Made by a program: the position numbers and the translations under genes. A stretch of DNA of 7,540 bases from Lachnospiraceae bacterium (GTDB lineage: Bacteria > Bacillota > Clostridia > Lachnospirales > Lachnospiraceae): NCBI GenBank assembly GCA_009774585.1, contig VSOA01000191.1:1-7540 (forward strand), read 5' to 3'. Each line of letters opens with the position of its first letter. Within the stretch, counting starts at the first letter, position 1. Below are positions 1 through 6,550 of this stretch, piece after piece. The notes below the pieces were generated by a model, which saw only the letters and a program-made list of their open reading frames with translations, was not told the origin of the DNA and did no database searches.

Positions 1-105
1 GCAAAATTTTCCGGGAATACACTTGTTGTATATACAATTTTTACATTTTCACAGTCTTTTTCAACTGTTTATTGTGGTGTCTATCCAAAAACATTTTAAC
101 TATTC
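1..105. other. AT-rich intergenic tail after the operon
   Basis: No coding region is visible. The stretch contains a perfect 12-bp palindrome at 26-37 and a weak 5-bp inverted repeat (51-55 with 64-68). I see no GC-rich hairpin followed by a T run in the direction of the operon, so the operon's end may lie beyond the left edge. Confidence 0.6.
26..37. promoter_or_regulatory. 12-bp palindrome TTGTATATACAA, possible operator
   Basis: TTGTATATACAA is its own exact reverse complement. From memory it resembles the operators of HutC-subfamily GntR repressors (TTGTAT-TACAA cores). It lies downstream of the response regulator, so any target gene would be beyond the left edge. In AT-rich DNA a 12-bp palindrome can also arise by chance, so the call is tentative. 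Confidence 0.3.
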
Positions 106-1179
106 TTATTTTTCTTCCCTTCGTGTTGAAATTTGTTTTTCATAATCCGCACACCTCATACCTGTATTATTATAAAAAAGCCTTGCAAAATATTTGGGAT
201 CCTCATATCCAAGCTGTTCCGCCAGTTCTGCCGTCTTGATATTTTCTTCCTGCAGGCGCCTCTTCGCACAGCTGATCTTCTCTTCTTTCAGAAAATCATT
301 GAATGTCTCCCCCACTACCAGTTTAAAATTGGTCGAAAAATAGCTCCGGCTCATATTGACCTCTCCTGCCACATACTCCGCGCTCAATTTGGAACTGATA
401 TGTTCTTCCATGAATAAAACCGCCCGCAGAATACAGATACGCATATTATGATAATCGCGTATAGTCCTTGCTTTGCTGCAAAGATTCTCCCGTGTCTGAC
501 AAAGCCATTCCATTCCCTCCTCCTGCGCGCCCAGCCACGGCACTGCTACCGTCACGTCGAAGCTTCTCTCCAATTCTTGGGAAATCCACATGAGAAGCCT
601 TTCTGTCTGTCGGACGCTGATATTCGTTTCCCGAAGATTTTCCAACATACTCTCAAACATTCTTTTGTTATATACCCACTGTCCGGCCGTCCATAAAGAG
701 CGGAGTTCTTCCATCTTCTCATAGGATACCTCTTCATCTTTGTCCGGCAGCTCAACTCCCGAGATTAGTTTCCTGCTCTCCCACTGTCCGGATTCGGATG
801 TCTCTCTCATCAGTCTGCCAATCCTTGCGAATACCTTTTCATTATCCATCTCTTCCAGCCTGAGTTTGGAAATATAATCGATCACACCGTGCCGCAGCGC
901 ATTCTGTACATTCTCAAAATCTTCATGAAACGTGAGGATCACGTATTTGACCTTCGGAAATTTCTGACTGCTCGCCTTAATGAAATCCATACCGGACAGA
1001 ACAGGCATCGACAGATCTACAAAAGCGAGATCCACTTGGTTATGCTCCAGAAACTGCAGCGCCTGCATCCCGTTTGCCACATCTCCTACAACTGTCAGTC
1101 CATAATCCTCCCATTTCACCATGGAGATCAGACCTTTGCGTGCCAGTTTGTCATCATCCACAATCAATACCTTATACAT
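106..1179 (-). CDS. YesN-like response regulator with AraC-type DNA-binding domain
   Basis: This 357-aa cytoplasmic transcription factor pairs with the YesM-like kinase upstream. Numbered from MYKVLIVDDD, the receiver spans about 1-115, with acidic pocket DDD 8-10, phospho-accepting Asp55 in AFVDLSMP, Thr83 in ILTF and Lys105 in DYISK. The proline that usually follows that lysine is replaced (KLRLEE). A linker of about 125 residues has no family I recognise. The C-terminal region (about 250-350) carries the two helix-turn-helix units of AraC/XylS: KLSAEYVAGEVNMSRSYFSTNF, then the second unit with TAELAEQLGYEDPKYFARLF and TGMRCADY. The ATG at 1179 gives the canonical N-terminus and a well-placed GAGGGGG; it overlaps the kinase gene by 8 nt. 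An ATG at 1194 would add five residues without a usable ribosome site. It is the last gene of the operon visible here. The likely targets are its own operon or neighbours, which is inference. Confidence 0.94.
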   Translation of the reverse strand: MYKVLIVDDDKLARKGLISMVKWEDYGLTVVGDVANGMQALQFLEHNQVDLAFVDLSMPVLSGMDFIKASSQKFPKVKYVILTFHEDFENVQNALRHGVIDYISKLRLEEMDNEKVFARIGRLMRETSESGQWESRKLISGVELPDKDEEVSYEKMEELRSLWTAGQWVYNKRMFESMLENLRETNISVRQTERLLMWISQELERSFDVTVAVPWLGAQEEGMEWLCQTRENLCSKARTIRDYHNMRICILRAVLFMEEHISSKLSAEYVAGEVNMSRSYFSTNFKLVVGETFNDFLKEEKISCAKRRLQEENIKTAELAEQLGYEDPKYFARLFYNNTGMRCADYEKQISTRREEK

Positions 1180-2908
1180 CCGCATCCCCCTCATTTACAT
1201 CAATCGGCATTTCCACGATCACACAGGTGCCCCGGTCCGCCTCGCTGGTGATCTTTAGGCTCGCCCGATCACCATAGAATGACTGTAAACTCATCTGTAC
1301 ATAACGAAGCCCGATTCCTTTGTTAAGCTGCTTCGCCAATATCTCCTCACCGCTTAGAAAATGGATGCCCTGTCCGTCATCTTTTATGGTAATCCTTGCC
1401 ATATGCTCGTCACATTCCATGGTGATCCAAAGATTTCCGAAAGAATCCATGTTGTGGCATATGGCATTTTCCGCTAACGGCTGTAAAATCAATCTGGCGC
1501 AGGGATATTCCATCCATTCATTCATGCGGATATCTTTCCATACATTAAAGTCATATCTCTTCTTCTGTAGTTCCAGATACATATCAAGAGATTTCAATTC
1601 TGTCCCGAAAGTTGCTTTCTTATAGATCTTCCCCAGACTATATCCTAATATAAAATTCAACTGATAAATGTACTCTTCAATCTCTTTCTGATGGTTTGCC
1701 ACCGCCATCCAATGTAGGGAATTCAAGGCATTCATCAAAAAATGCGGATTGATCTGGTAGTACAATTTCTCAATCTCAAGCTGCTGTTTTTCGAATTCGC
1801 TTCTCCTGATATCTTCCATAAGACAGGATACTTTGTTCTTCATATCGTTAAATCTGTCAAATATCCTGTCGAATTCATCTATGCGGAACACTCTTTCCAC
1901 CGGCTGTAAATTTCCCTTTGCTGCATCCTCCATATCCTGTCCGAGTTGTCTTACCGGTCTGTAGATCAGATAAAAGAACAAGATGATGATCAGGACGATT
2001 GAGATAATGCCAATACCAAAAACAAGACAAATGTTGATCAGCCAATAGTGCTCCTGCCGCAGATAAGACCCTTTGTCTGCCAGAAGCACGTTATAGAATC
2101 CGAAATCACTCTTCTTCATGAAATAATAGTAACTGCCGGTCTTACCGAAATCCGTCTCTTCCTCTTCACACATCTCAAATTGTTCTCCAACAGAGAAATC
2201 TGCGTTTCCGCTGTAACAGATTCGCCCTTCACCGTCAATCTGCAACAACGTATAATTGACATCCCTCGAAACGGACAAAAGATCTAAGAGCTTTGCAAGT
2301 CCCACGTATGTTTCCGCATAGATCATATACTTTCCTTTTCCAAAATCAGCTGTCCGCATCAGGGAAATCACTTGTTTATCTGAAATGACGTTGAGACATG
2401 TATGGAACGTGTGAAACTCAATCTCACTGCTCCTGACCAGAAGACCGAACGGGTCATCCAATGGATAATCTCTTACCGGAAAGTTCGAAAATAACGACCG
2501 CGCTCCGTCTTCTTCCATACTGAAATAACTTGCCAACGCACCGGTATCATAATTAAATATCATGGTGTTAATGCTGGTAGTTACATTATTAGAACACTCA
2601 ATTTTGTCATAAGGCTCCTGCGCCTGCAGATATTCGTTAAACGCCGAGCCGATGTTACCTTCCACCGACATCTGCTGGGAAATCTTAACGAGCGAATAGT
2701 ATTCGGAGTCCAACTGTTGCGTTAGTTGAATGATGTCACTGCGCATACCGTTCTCCATCCGGTTTTTCTCCGAAACCTGAAACGAGAACCTGCACACTAC
2801 AAGTACGACCACACACCATGCCAGAATGCCAAGCGCCATGACTAACATCATTCTCTGCCGCATAGTGTGGATTCTATGCATCCATCTTCTCTTAACGCTT
2901 ATCTCCAT
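1172..2908 (-). CDS. YesM-like sensor histidine kinase
   Basis: This 578-aa membrane kinase should autophosphorylate on His and pass phosphate to the regulator encoded next. The order is: basic N-terminus, membrane segment 20-42, extracellular sensor about 43-287 (size and strand-rich pattern suggest a double-Cache fold), membrane segment 288-316, and a HAMP-like linker to about 370. The phospho-accepting His389 lies in YYQINPHFLMNALNSL, typical of the YesM/LytS His_kinase family. The ATPase domain has the N box LQPLAENAICHN (Glu480, Asn481), G1 DDGQGI (510-515) and G2 GIGLRYVQMSLQSFYG (531-546). Where most relatives have HG after the N box, this one has HN. The ectodomain holds four cysteines (105, 171, 231, 247). 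An AAGGTG 7 nt upstream supports the ATG, which lies inside the DUF4340 gene (17-nt overlap), so translation is probably coupled to the transporter genes. The ligand is unknown. Confidence 0.95.
   Translation of the reverse strand: MEISVKRRWMHRIHTMRQRMMLVMALGILAWCVVVLVVCRFSFQVSEKNRMENGMRSDIIQLTQQLDSEYYSLVKISQQMSVEGNIGSAFNEYLQAQEPYDKIECSNNVTTSINTMIFNYDTGALASYFSMEEDGARSLFSNFPVRDYPLDDPFGLLVRSSEIEFHTFHTCLNVISDKQVISLMRTADFGKGKYMIYAETYVGLAKLLDLLSVSRDVNYTLLQIDGEGRICYSGNADFSVGEQFEMCEEEETDFGKTGSYYYFMKKSDFGFYNVLLADKGSYLRQEHYWLINICLVFGIGIISIVLIIILFFYLIYRPVRQLGQDMEDAAKGNLQPVERVFRIDEFDRIFDRFNDMKNKVSCLMEDIRRSEFEKQQLEIEKLYYQINPHFLMNALNSLHWMAVANHQKEIEEYIYQLNFILGYSLGKIYKKATFGTELKSLDMYLELQKKRYDFNVWKDIRMNEWMEYPCARLILQPLAENAICHNMDSFGNLWITMECDEHMARITIKDDGQGIHFLSGEEILAKQLNKGIGLRYVQMSLQSFYGDRASLKITSEADRGTCVIVEMPIDVNEGDADV
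1186..1192 (-). promoter_or_regulatory. Ribosome binding site that sets the response regulator start
   Basis: GAGGGGG on the minus strand lies 6 nt before the ATG at 1179. The in-frame ATGs at 1185 and 1194 have it adjacent or downstream and no other Shine-Dalgarno of their own, so 1179 is preferred. Confidence 0.75.
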
Positions 2909-4343
2909 CTCTATTCACCTTATCTACCGACTCCATAACCGCCTTCACGGTATCTTCTCTAAGCACCCCTGCAAATCTACCGTTAAGTAAAGCTGCATAT
3001 CGCCCGCTGTCCGGTTCCCTGCATAACTCTATGACCACCGGCTCCTTCCCATTCTGTCCGCTATTATAATAAGTTATAGTGTACTCCGGCTGCTCTTCCC
3101 ACGCTGGCGGTTTCTTTGTGCTAAGAATCGGCATACCCAGAAGCTGTTGATAAAAGGGCAGCCAGACCCCGTCTGCATCCAGTTCTTTATCCTCATAATA
3201 TACCCGTAAGGTTTCGTCCCCATCCTGCTTCTGTCGTTCTATCCGATATTCATACCTGCTGCCTTCCGTCTCAATCACAAGTCTGTCAAGCCCGGTAACA
3301 TCTACCAGCCAGAGATAGGCGGTTCGTAAATGATCCGCACTTGCGTCTGCCCATGCATTCACCCGGATTTCTTCCACCGTATAAATTGCCGGATCCTCAT
3401 CTACCATCATATAACGCCGTCCCTCGCACACATCGCTTACCCTGATTGTATGCCGCTCTCCGTTTATACCATATTCCGCAACGGCATACGGCTCCTCCAG
3501 ACCGCATTCCTTCCTTTCATCCGTATCCGCATTTTCATATATTACCGCTTCTGCCGTTACTCCGGATAAACTGTCCGGTATGGATATCCTCTGTGCCGTC
3601 ATATCTGTTTCCGCAAACATCACCTCTCCGTATGCCGGCGCTTCCATCAGATAACCGCTGCCTGACTGGGGACTCTGTGTGATGCAGATTTCCTCTTCGA
3701 AATGCGTTCCGCCGATCGTCAGATATTCCAGAACATTTTCCGTTTCTTTATCTGCCTTCACATCAATCAAATTCAGTTTATAGAATGCCTTTCGTCCCTC
3801 GCACAGCCTGCGAGGAAATCCCTCCGCCACATATACCTGCTCTTTTAGAAGAACATAGCACATATTCTCATTGCCTCTCAGCATATCTCCGACTGTGAAT
3901 GCCCAATCAGCTCCGTTTTCATCCGTCATATGGACTCTCGTGCCGCCTGTCCCCAGACCAAACTGCTCCAATTGCTCTTGTTCTCCCAATTCTTCCGATA
4001 CTTGCACTTGAAGCAGTAAGTTCAACACATCCGTCAGCATGTCCTCATCGAGTCTTCCTTCCGGAAACTCCCGTATGGTATAGCCATCTTCCCCACGTGC
4101 TATACAATAGCTGTCATCGTCATTCTCTACGCTGACCTCTGTGATCTGTATCACTGAATCCGACTGCAGAAGCTTCCCATGTATTCCATTCGCATCGTTG
4201 TCCTCCATCTGTGCAGTCACATCGCCATCCCGTTCTTTTTCTTCTCCCTCTGTCTGTGGCGGCGTTTTTAAGAATACCACAGCTGCAACGAGAGCCACAA
4301 GTATCAGTATAAGCCCTGCAATTTTAAATTGTTGTCTGCGCAC
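2892..4343 (-). CDS. Membrane-anchored DUF4340 protein, ABC-complex accessory subunit
   Basis: This 483-aa protein starts with GTG, directly abutting the permease stop (TAAGTG). It has a short basic N-terminus, one membrane segment (about 8-26) and a hydrophilic, acidic spacer (27-62), with the rest presumably outside the membrane. There is no lipobox cysteine next to the hydrophobic segment, so a transmembrane anchor is more likely than a lipoprotein. Two units share a pattern. About 125-175 reads QFGLGTGG, then VHMTDENG, FTVGDM, YVLLKEQVYVAE. About 279-325 reads ECGLEEP, then YGINGERHTIRVSD, YMMVDEDPAIYTVE. Both fit the DUF4340 motif of GL(D/E)xP, a beta-hairpin, xGD and a VY strand. DUF4340 genes commonly follow gldF/gldG-type genes, and the position here agrees. 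Its biochemical role is not established; a part in coupling or substrate handling at the outer face is inference. Confidence 0.88.
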   Translation of the reverse strand: MRRQQFKIAGLILILVALVAAVVFLKTPPQTEGEEKERDGDVTAQMEDNDANGIHGKLLQSDSVIQITEVSVENDDDSYCIARGEDGYTIREFPEGRLDEDMLTDVLNLLLQVQVSEELGEQEQLEQFGLGTGGTRVHMTDENGADWAFTVGDMLRGNENMCYVLLKEQVYVAEGFPRRLCEGRKAFYKLNLIDVKADKETENVLEYLTIGGTHFEEEICITQSPQSGSGYLMEAPAYGEVMFAETDMTAQRISIPDSLSGVTAEAVIYENADTDERKECGLEEPYAVAEYGINGERHTIRVSDVCEGRRYMMVDEDPAIYTVEEIRVNAWADASADHLRTAYLWLVDVTGLDRLVIETEGSRYEYRIERQKQDGDETLRVYYEDKELDADGVWLPFYQQLLGMPILSTKKPPAWEEQPEYTITYYNSGQNGKEPVVIELCREPDSGRYAALLNGRFAGVLREDTVKAVMESVDKVNRDGDKR

Positions 4344-6494
4344 TTACAGATTCCTCCTCTTCCGGTAGACGACCAGCCCTGCCGCAAGAATACAAAGCGG
4401 GATGGCGATCGTAAAGATTCCCAGTCCTACAATATCAATCGTCTTTTTAGACGCTCTGATATCCATCGCTGCCAACGCGCTCTGCACCGGCGCTGTCACC
4501 GTATTGGATTTCGTGTTGGTAGCAATCCTTAAAAGATCGCAGAACCACTCTTTATTACCAAAACTGTCAGAATTGATATAAGGAGCCGTGAGGAACATAG
4601 ACGAGCCCATGGTAATCAGATTCCGGTATGTTGTTGTACCGCCTGCCTGTATCTCACGGTAAGAATACGCCGCTACCGTCTGCACCCCTGTTCCGCTTTC
4701 CTCATCCTGCTCCTCTTTCCTGTTCTGAGCGGTATCCGCAGTGTTTAAAAGCGGAAAGACATAGATACCGTCATTAGAATCAAACAAGATACGAAGCGGA
4801 CAGGATACCGGCGCGAGCAGATAGCTGTAGTTTCCGTCTGCGAGAAGCGTCCCGCTGTCCCTCACAAAAATTGTATTGGGGGAAGTCAGAAACATCCTCG
4901 AAGCGTCTGTCTCGAATACCGTCCCTTCTTCCACCGACACACCCCACTCTTCCAGAAATGTCCTGATCCCCTTAAGATTCCCTTGTGCCGGATAAGCGGT
5001 AAACAGCACCGTACGAGGTGTTACATCCGTATCATCATTTAAGAAATTTCTGATTTTCCTGATTTCTTCCTCCGTATAATCCGTTGTGGGCGTGGGAAGA
5101 AATAATACAGACGTATCTTCCGGAATATCCTGCGTCATAAACTGAATTTCCCGCACTTCAAAGGCGTTCTCTCCCGCCACCAAGTCAAACGCCGCACGCA
5201 CGGAAGAATCCAGCATCTCCCCATGCCCCGTTGCCACCGTAATGACCGGAACATTGTCCATGCTCACATAGGCAAGTCCGTTTGCCAATGCGCTGTCCGC
5301 CTTTGAATAAAACTCATAGGCGCCCGTTGCCGCATTCTGCTGCTGTATGAACAGATCACCCACGCCCAGCACCCGGTGCCTTAGGGATGAAACCATCAGG
5401 ATATCCCCCTCTGTGAGCTGTTCCTCGGCATAGCTGTTTACAAAAGCCGGATTCTTGCTGGGGCTTTTAAATTCCACATGAATATTGCGATTGGCCTCCT
5501 GCATCCTATCCAGCAGATTTGCAACCTGACTGTACTGAATGCCGTATTCTGCAAAAAGTTCGTCCTGACGCACAGCGCTCTCCTCCGCCATAATATAAAC
5601 CCGGACCTCCTGCTTAATATTTTTGACCTCTTCTTTCACTTCCCCGGACATAGAATGCAGCTTCTGTGCCGTCATATCAACATTCATGGAAGGAAACCTC
5701 TCTGCAAGTGCACCCGTCAAAACGTTGCAAACAACCACAATTGCCAGAATAAGCGCCGCCTTTGCCGCATAGAGACTCTTCCACTTCCACTGACCAATCC
5801 TGACACTCTCCGTCTTCACCACCGTCAGATACAGAAAAAACACTGTGACGCCTACGAAATAGACAATACACGGAATGGAAAATATTCCCCTTGTCAGCTG
5901 CGCATACCGTGCATAGAACGATATTCCACGGAACAGTCCGGCAATAAACGGAGTGGAAACCGCCGCTGCCACCGTATCCATATACATTAAGAATATTGCT
6001 GCCGCAAACGTAGCAATCGCAGCAACCATCTGATTTGTGGTCAGACCGGAAAGAAATATTCCGATCGCAATCATCGCTGCACCGTAGCAAAGAGTGCCTG
6101 CAAAATTACCTGCGATCAGTCCCCACGGAGGATTGGAAAAAGCACTCATCGCCAATGCCGGAAGCAGTCCCAGCACAGTAGCAAATGCAAATACGCTGAA
6201 ACATGCCAGAAATTTCCCTCCGATGATCACCGACACCTCTACCGGGGCCGTGAGAAGCGCCTGATCTGTGCGGTTTTTCCTTTCTTCCGCCATGCTCCGC
6301 ATCGTCAATATAGGAATCAGCATCATGTCAAAAGAAAACAGCATAGAATACACCGCCGTCACATACGCGCTTGACCCCGTCATCATAACCTGATAATAGA
6401 AAAAACCATACAGCGCCGCAATCGCCGCCACACACACATAGCCTGTAGGCGCATAAAAATAAGTTCGCATTTCTTTTTTATATATTGCTCTCAT
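4344..6494 (-). CDS. GldF-GldG fusion: ABC-2 permease with extracytoplasmic ABC_transp_aux domain
   Basis: This 716-aa membrane protein joins two proteins that are separate in Bacteroidetes. Residues 1-230 resemble GldF: the opening MRAIYKKEMRTYFYAPTGYV is family-like, a cytoplasmic loop carries MAEERKNRTDQALLTAPVE (68-86), and hydrophobic segments lie near 18-37, 45-65, 93-118, 128-150, 154-176 and 208-226. A seventh segment (243-263) leads into a GldG-like ectodomain (about 270-680). It begins NVDMTAQKLHSMSGEVKEEV and has the GldG-type ATGHGE motif at 421-426. A last membrane segment (686-710) ends in the basic tail RKRRNL. An acidic, low-complexity stretch (about 585-602) looks like a flexible loop. 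An AAGGAG 4 nt upstream supports the ATG. The protein should pair with the ATPase upstream and the DUF4340 protein downstream. The domain assignment is firm; substrate and direction of transport are unknown. Confidence 0.92.
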   Translation of the reverse strand: MRAIYKKEMRTYFYAPTGYVCVAAIAALYGFFYYQVMMTGSSAYVTAVYSMLFSFDMMLIPILTMRSMAEERKNRTDQALLTAPVEVSVIIGGKFLACFSVFAFATVLGLLPALAMSAFSNPPWGLIAGNFAGTLCYGAAMIAIGIFLSGLTTNQMVAAIATFAAAIFLMYMDTVAAAVSTPFIAGLFRGISFYARYAQLTRGIFSIPCIVYFVGVTVFFLYLTVVKTESVRIGQWKWKSLYAAKAALILAIVVVCNVLTGALAERFPSMNVDMTAQKLHSMSGEVKEEVKNIKQEVRVYIMAEESAVRQDELFAEYGIQYSQVANLLDRMQEANRNIHVEFKSPSKNPAFVNSYAEEQLTEGDILMVSSLRHRVLGVGDLFIQQQNAATGAYEFYSKADSALANGLAYVSMDNVPVITVATGHGEMLDSSVRAAFDLVAGENAFEVREIQFMTQDIPEDTSVLFLPTPTTDYTEEEIRKIRNFLNDDTDVTPRTVLFTAYPAQGNLKGIRTFLEEWGVSVEEGTVFETDASRMFLTSPNTIFVRDSGTLLADGNYSYLLAPVSCPLRILFDSNDGIYVFPLLNTADTAQNRKEEQDEESGTGVQTVAAYSYREIQAGGTTTYRNLITMGSSMFLTAPYINSDSFGNKEWFCDLLRIATNTKSNTVTAPVQSALAAMDIRASKKTIDIVGLGIFTIAIPLCILAAGLVVYRKRRNL
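4353..4358 (-). promoter_or_regulatory. Consensus Shine-Dalgarno for the GTG-started DUF4340 gene
   Basis: A perfect AGGAGG on the minus strand, 9 nt before the GTG at 4343, lies inside the last codons of the permease gene. Its strength makes the GTG start credible and suggests that ribosomes ending on the permease re-initiate here. Confidence 0.8.
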
Positions 6495-6550
6495 AGTTCT
6501 CCTTCATACCAAACCCGGCAAAAATTAGCTTATTTTCTCTTTCTCTCTTC
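6495..6550 (-). other. Intergenic spacer, ATPase to permease
   Basis: This 56-nt gap is the longest within the operon. It is purine-rich after the ATPase stop, contains an imperfect AT-only palindrome (AAAATAAGCTAATTTT on the minus strand), and ends with the permease Shine-Dalgarno AAGGAG (6499-6504), 4 nt from its ATG. I see no GC-rich hairpin or clear promoter, so read-through from the ATPase gene is expected. Confidence 0.6.

Noticed and set aside
51..68. Inverted repeat ACAGT/ACTGT as an operon terminator
   Set aside because: The stem is only 5 bp, and on the minus strand it is followed by GAAAATG rather than a T run, so it does not look like an intrinsic terminator.
675..791. Direct repeat CCCACTGTCCGG (675-686 and 780-791)
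   Set aside because: Both copies encode Gly-Gln-Trp within the response regulator linker in the same frame; two 12-bp copies are explained by shared codons and chance, and no further copies are spaced regularly.
889..1251. A 120-codon plus-strand open frame across the kinase-regulator junction
   Set aside because: It is antisense to two genes with clear domain motifs, and its composition (many His, Pro and Ile residues) is that of a reverse-strand shadow.
5478..5990. A 170-codon open frame on the plus strand
   Set aside because: It lies wholly antisense to the permease coding sequence, has His- and Cys-rich non-protein-like composition, and I see no convincing ribosome site.
5677..6090. A 137-codon, cysteine-rich open frame on the minus strand inside the permease gene
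   Set aside because: It overlaps the well-supported GldF-GldG frame, its composition is not protein-like, and it matches no family I recognise; it is a frame shadow.
6510..6540. AT-only imperfect palindrome between ATPase and permease genes as an attenuator
   Set aside because: It has only A-T pairs around a central AGCT, contains mismatches and would form a very weak hairpin.
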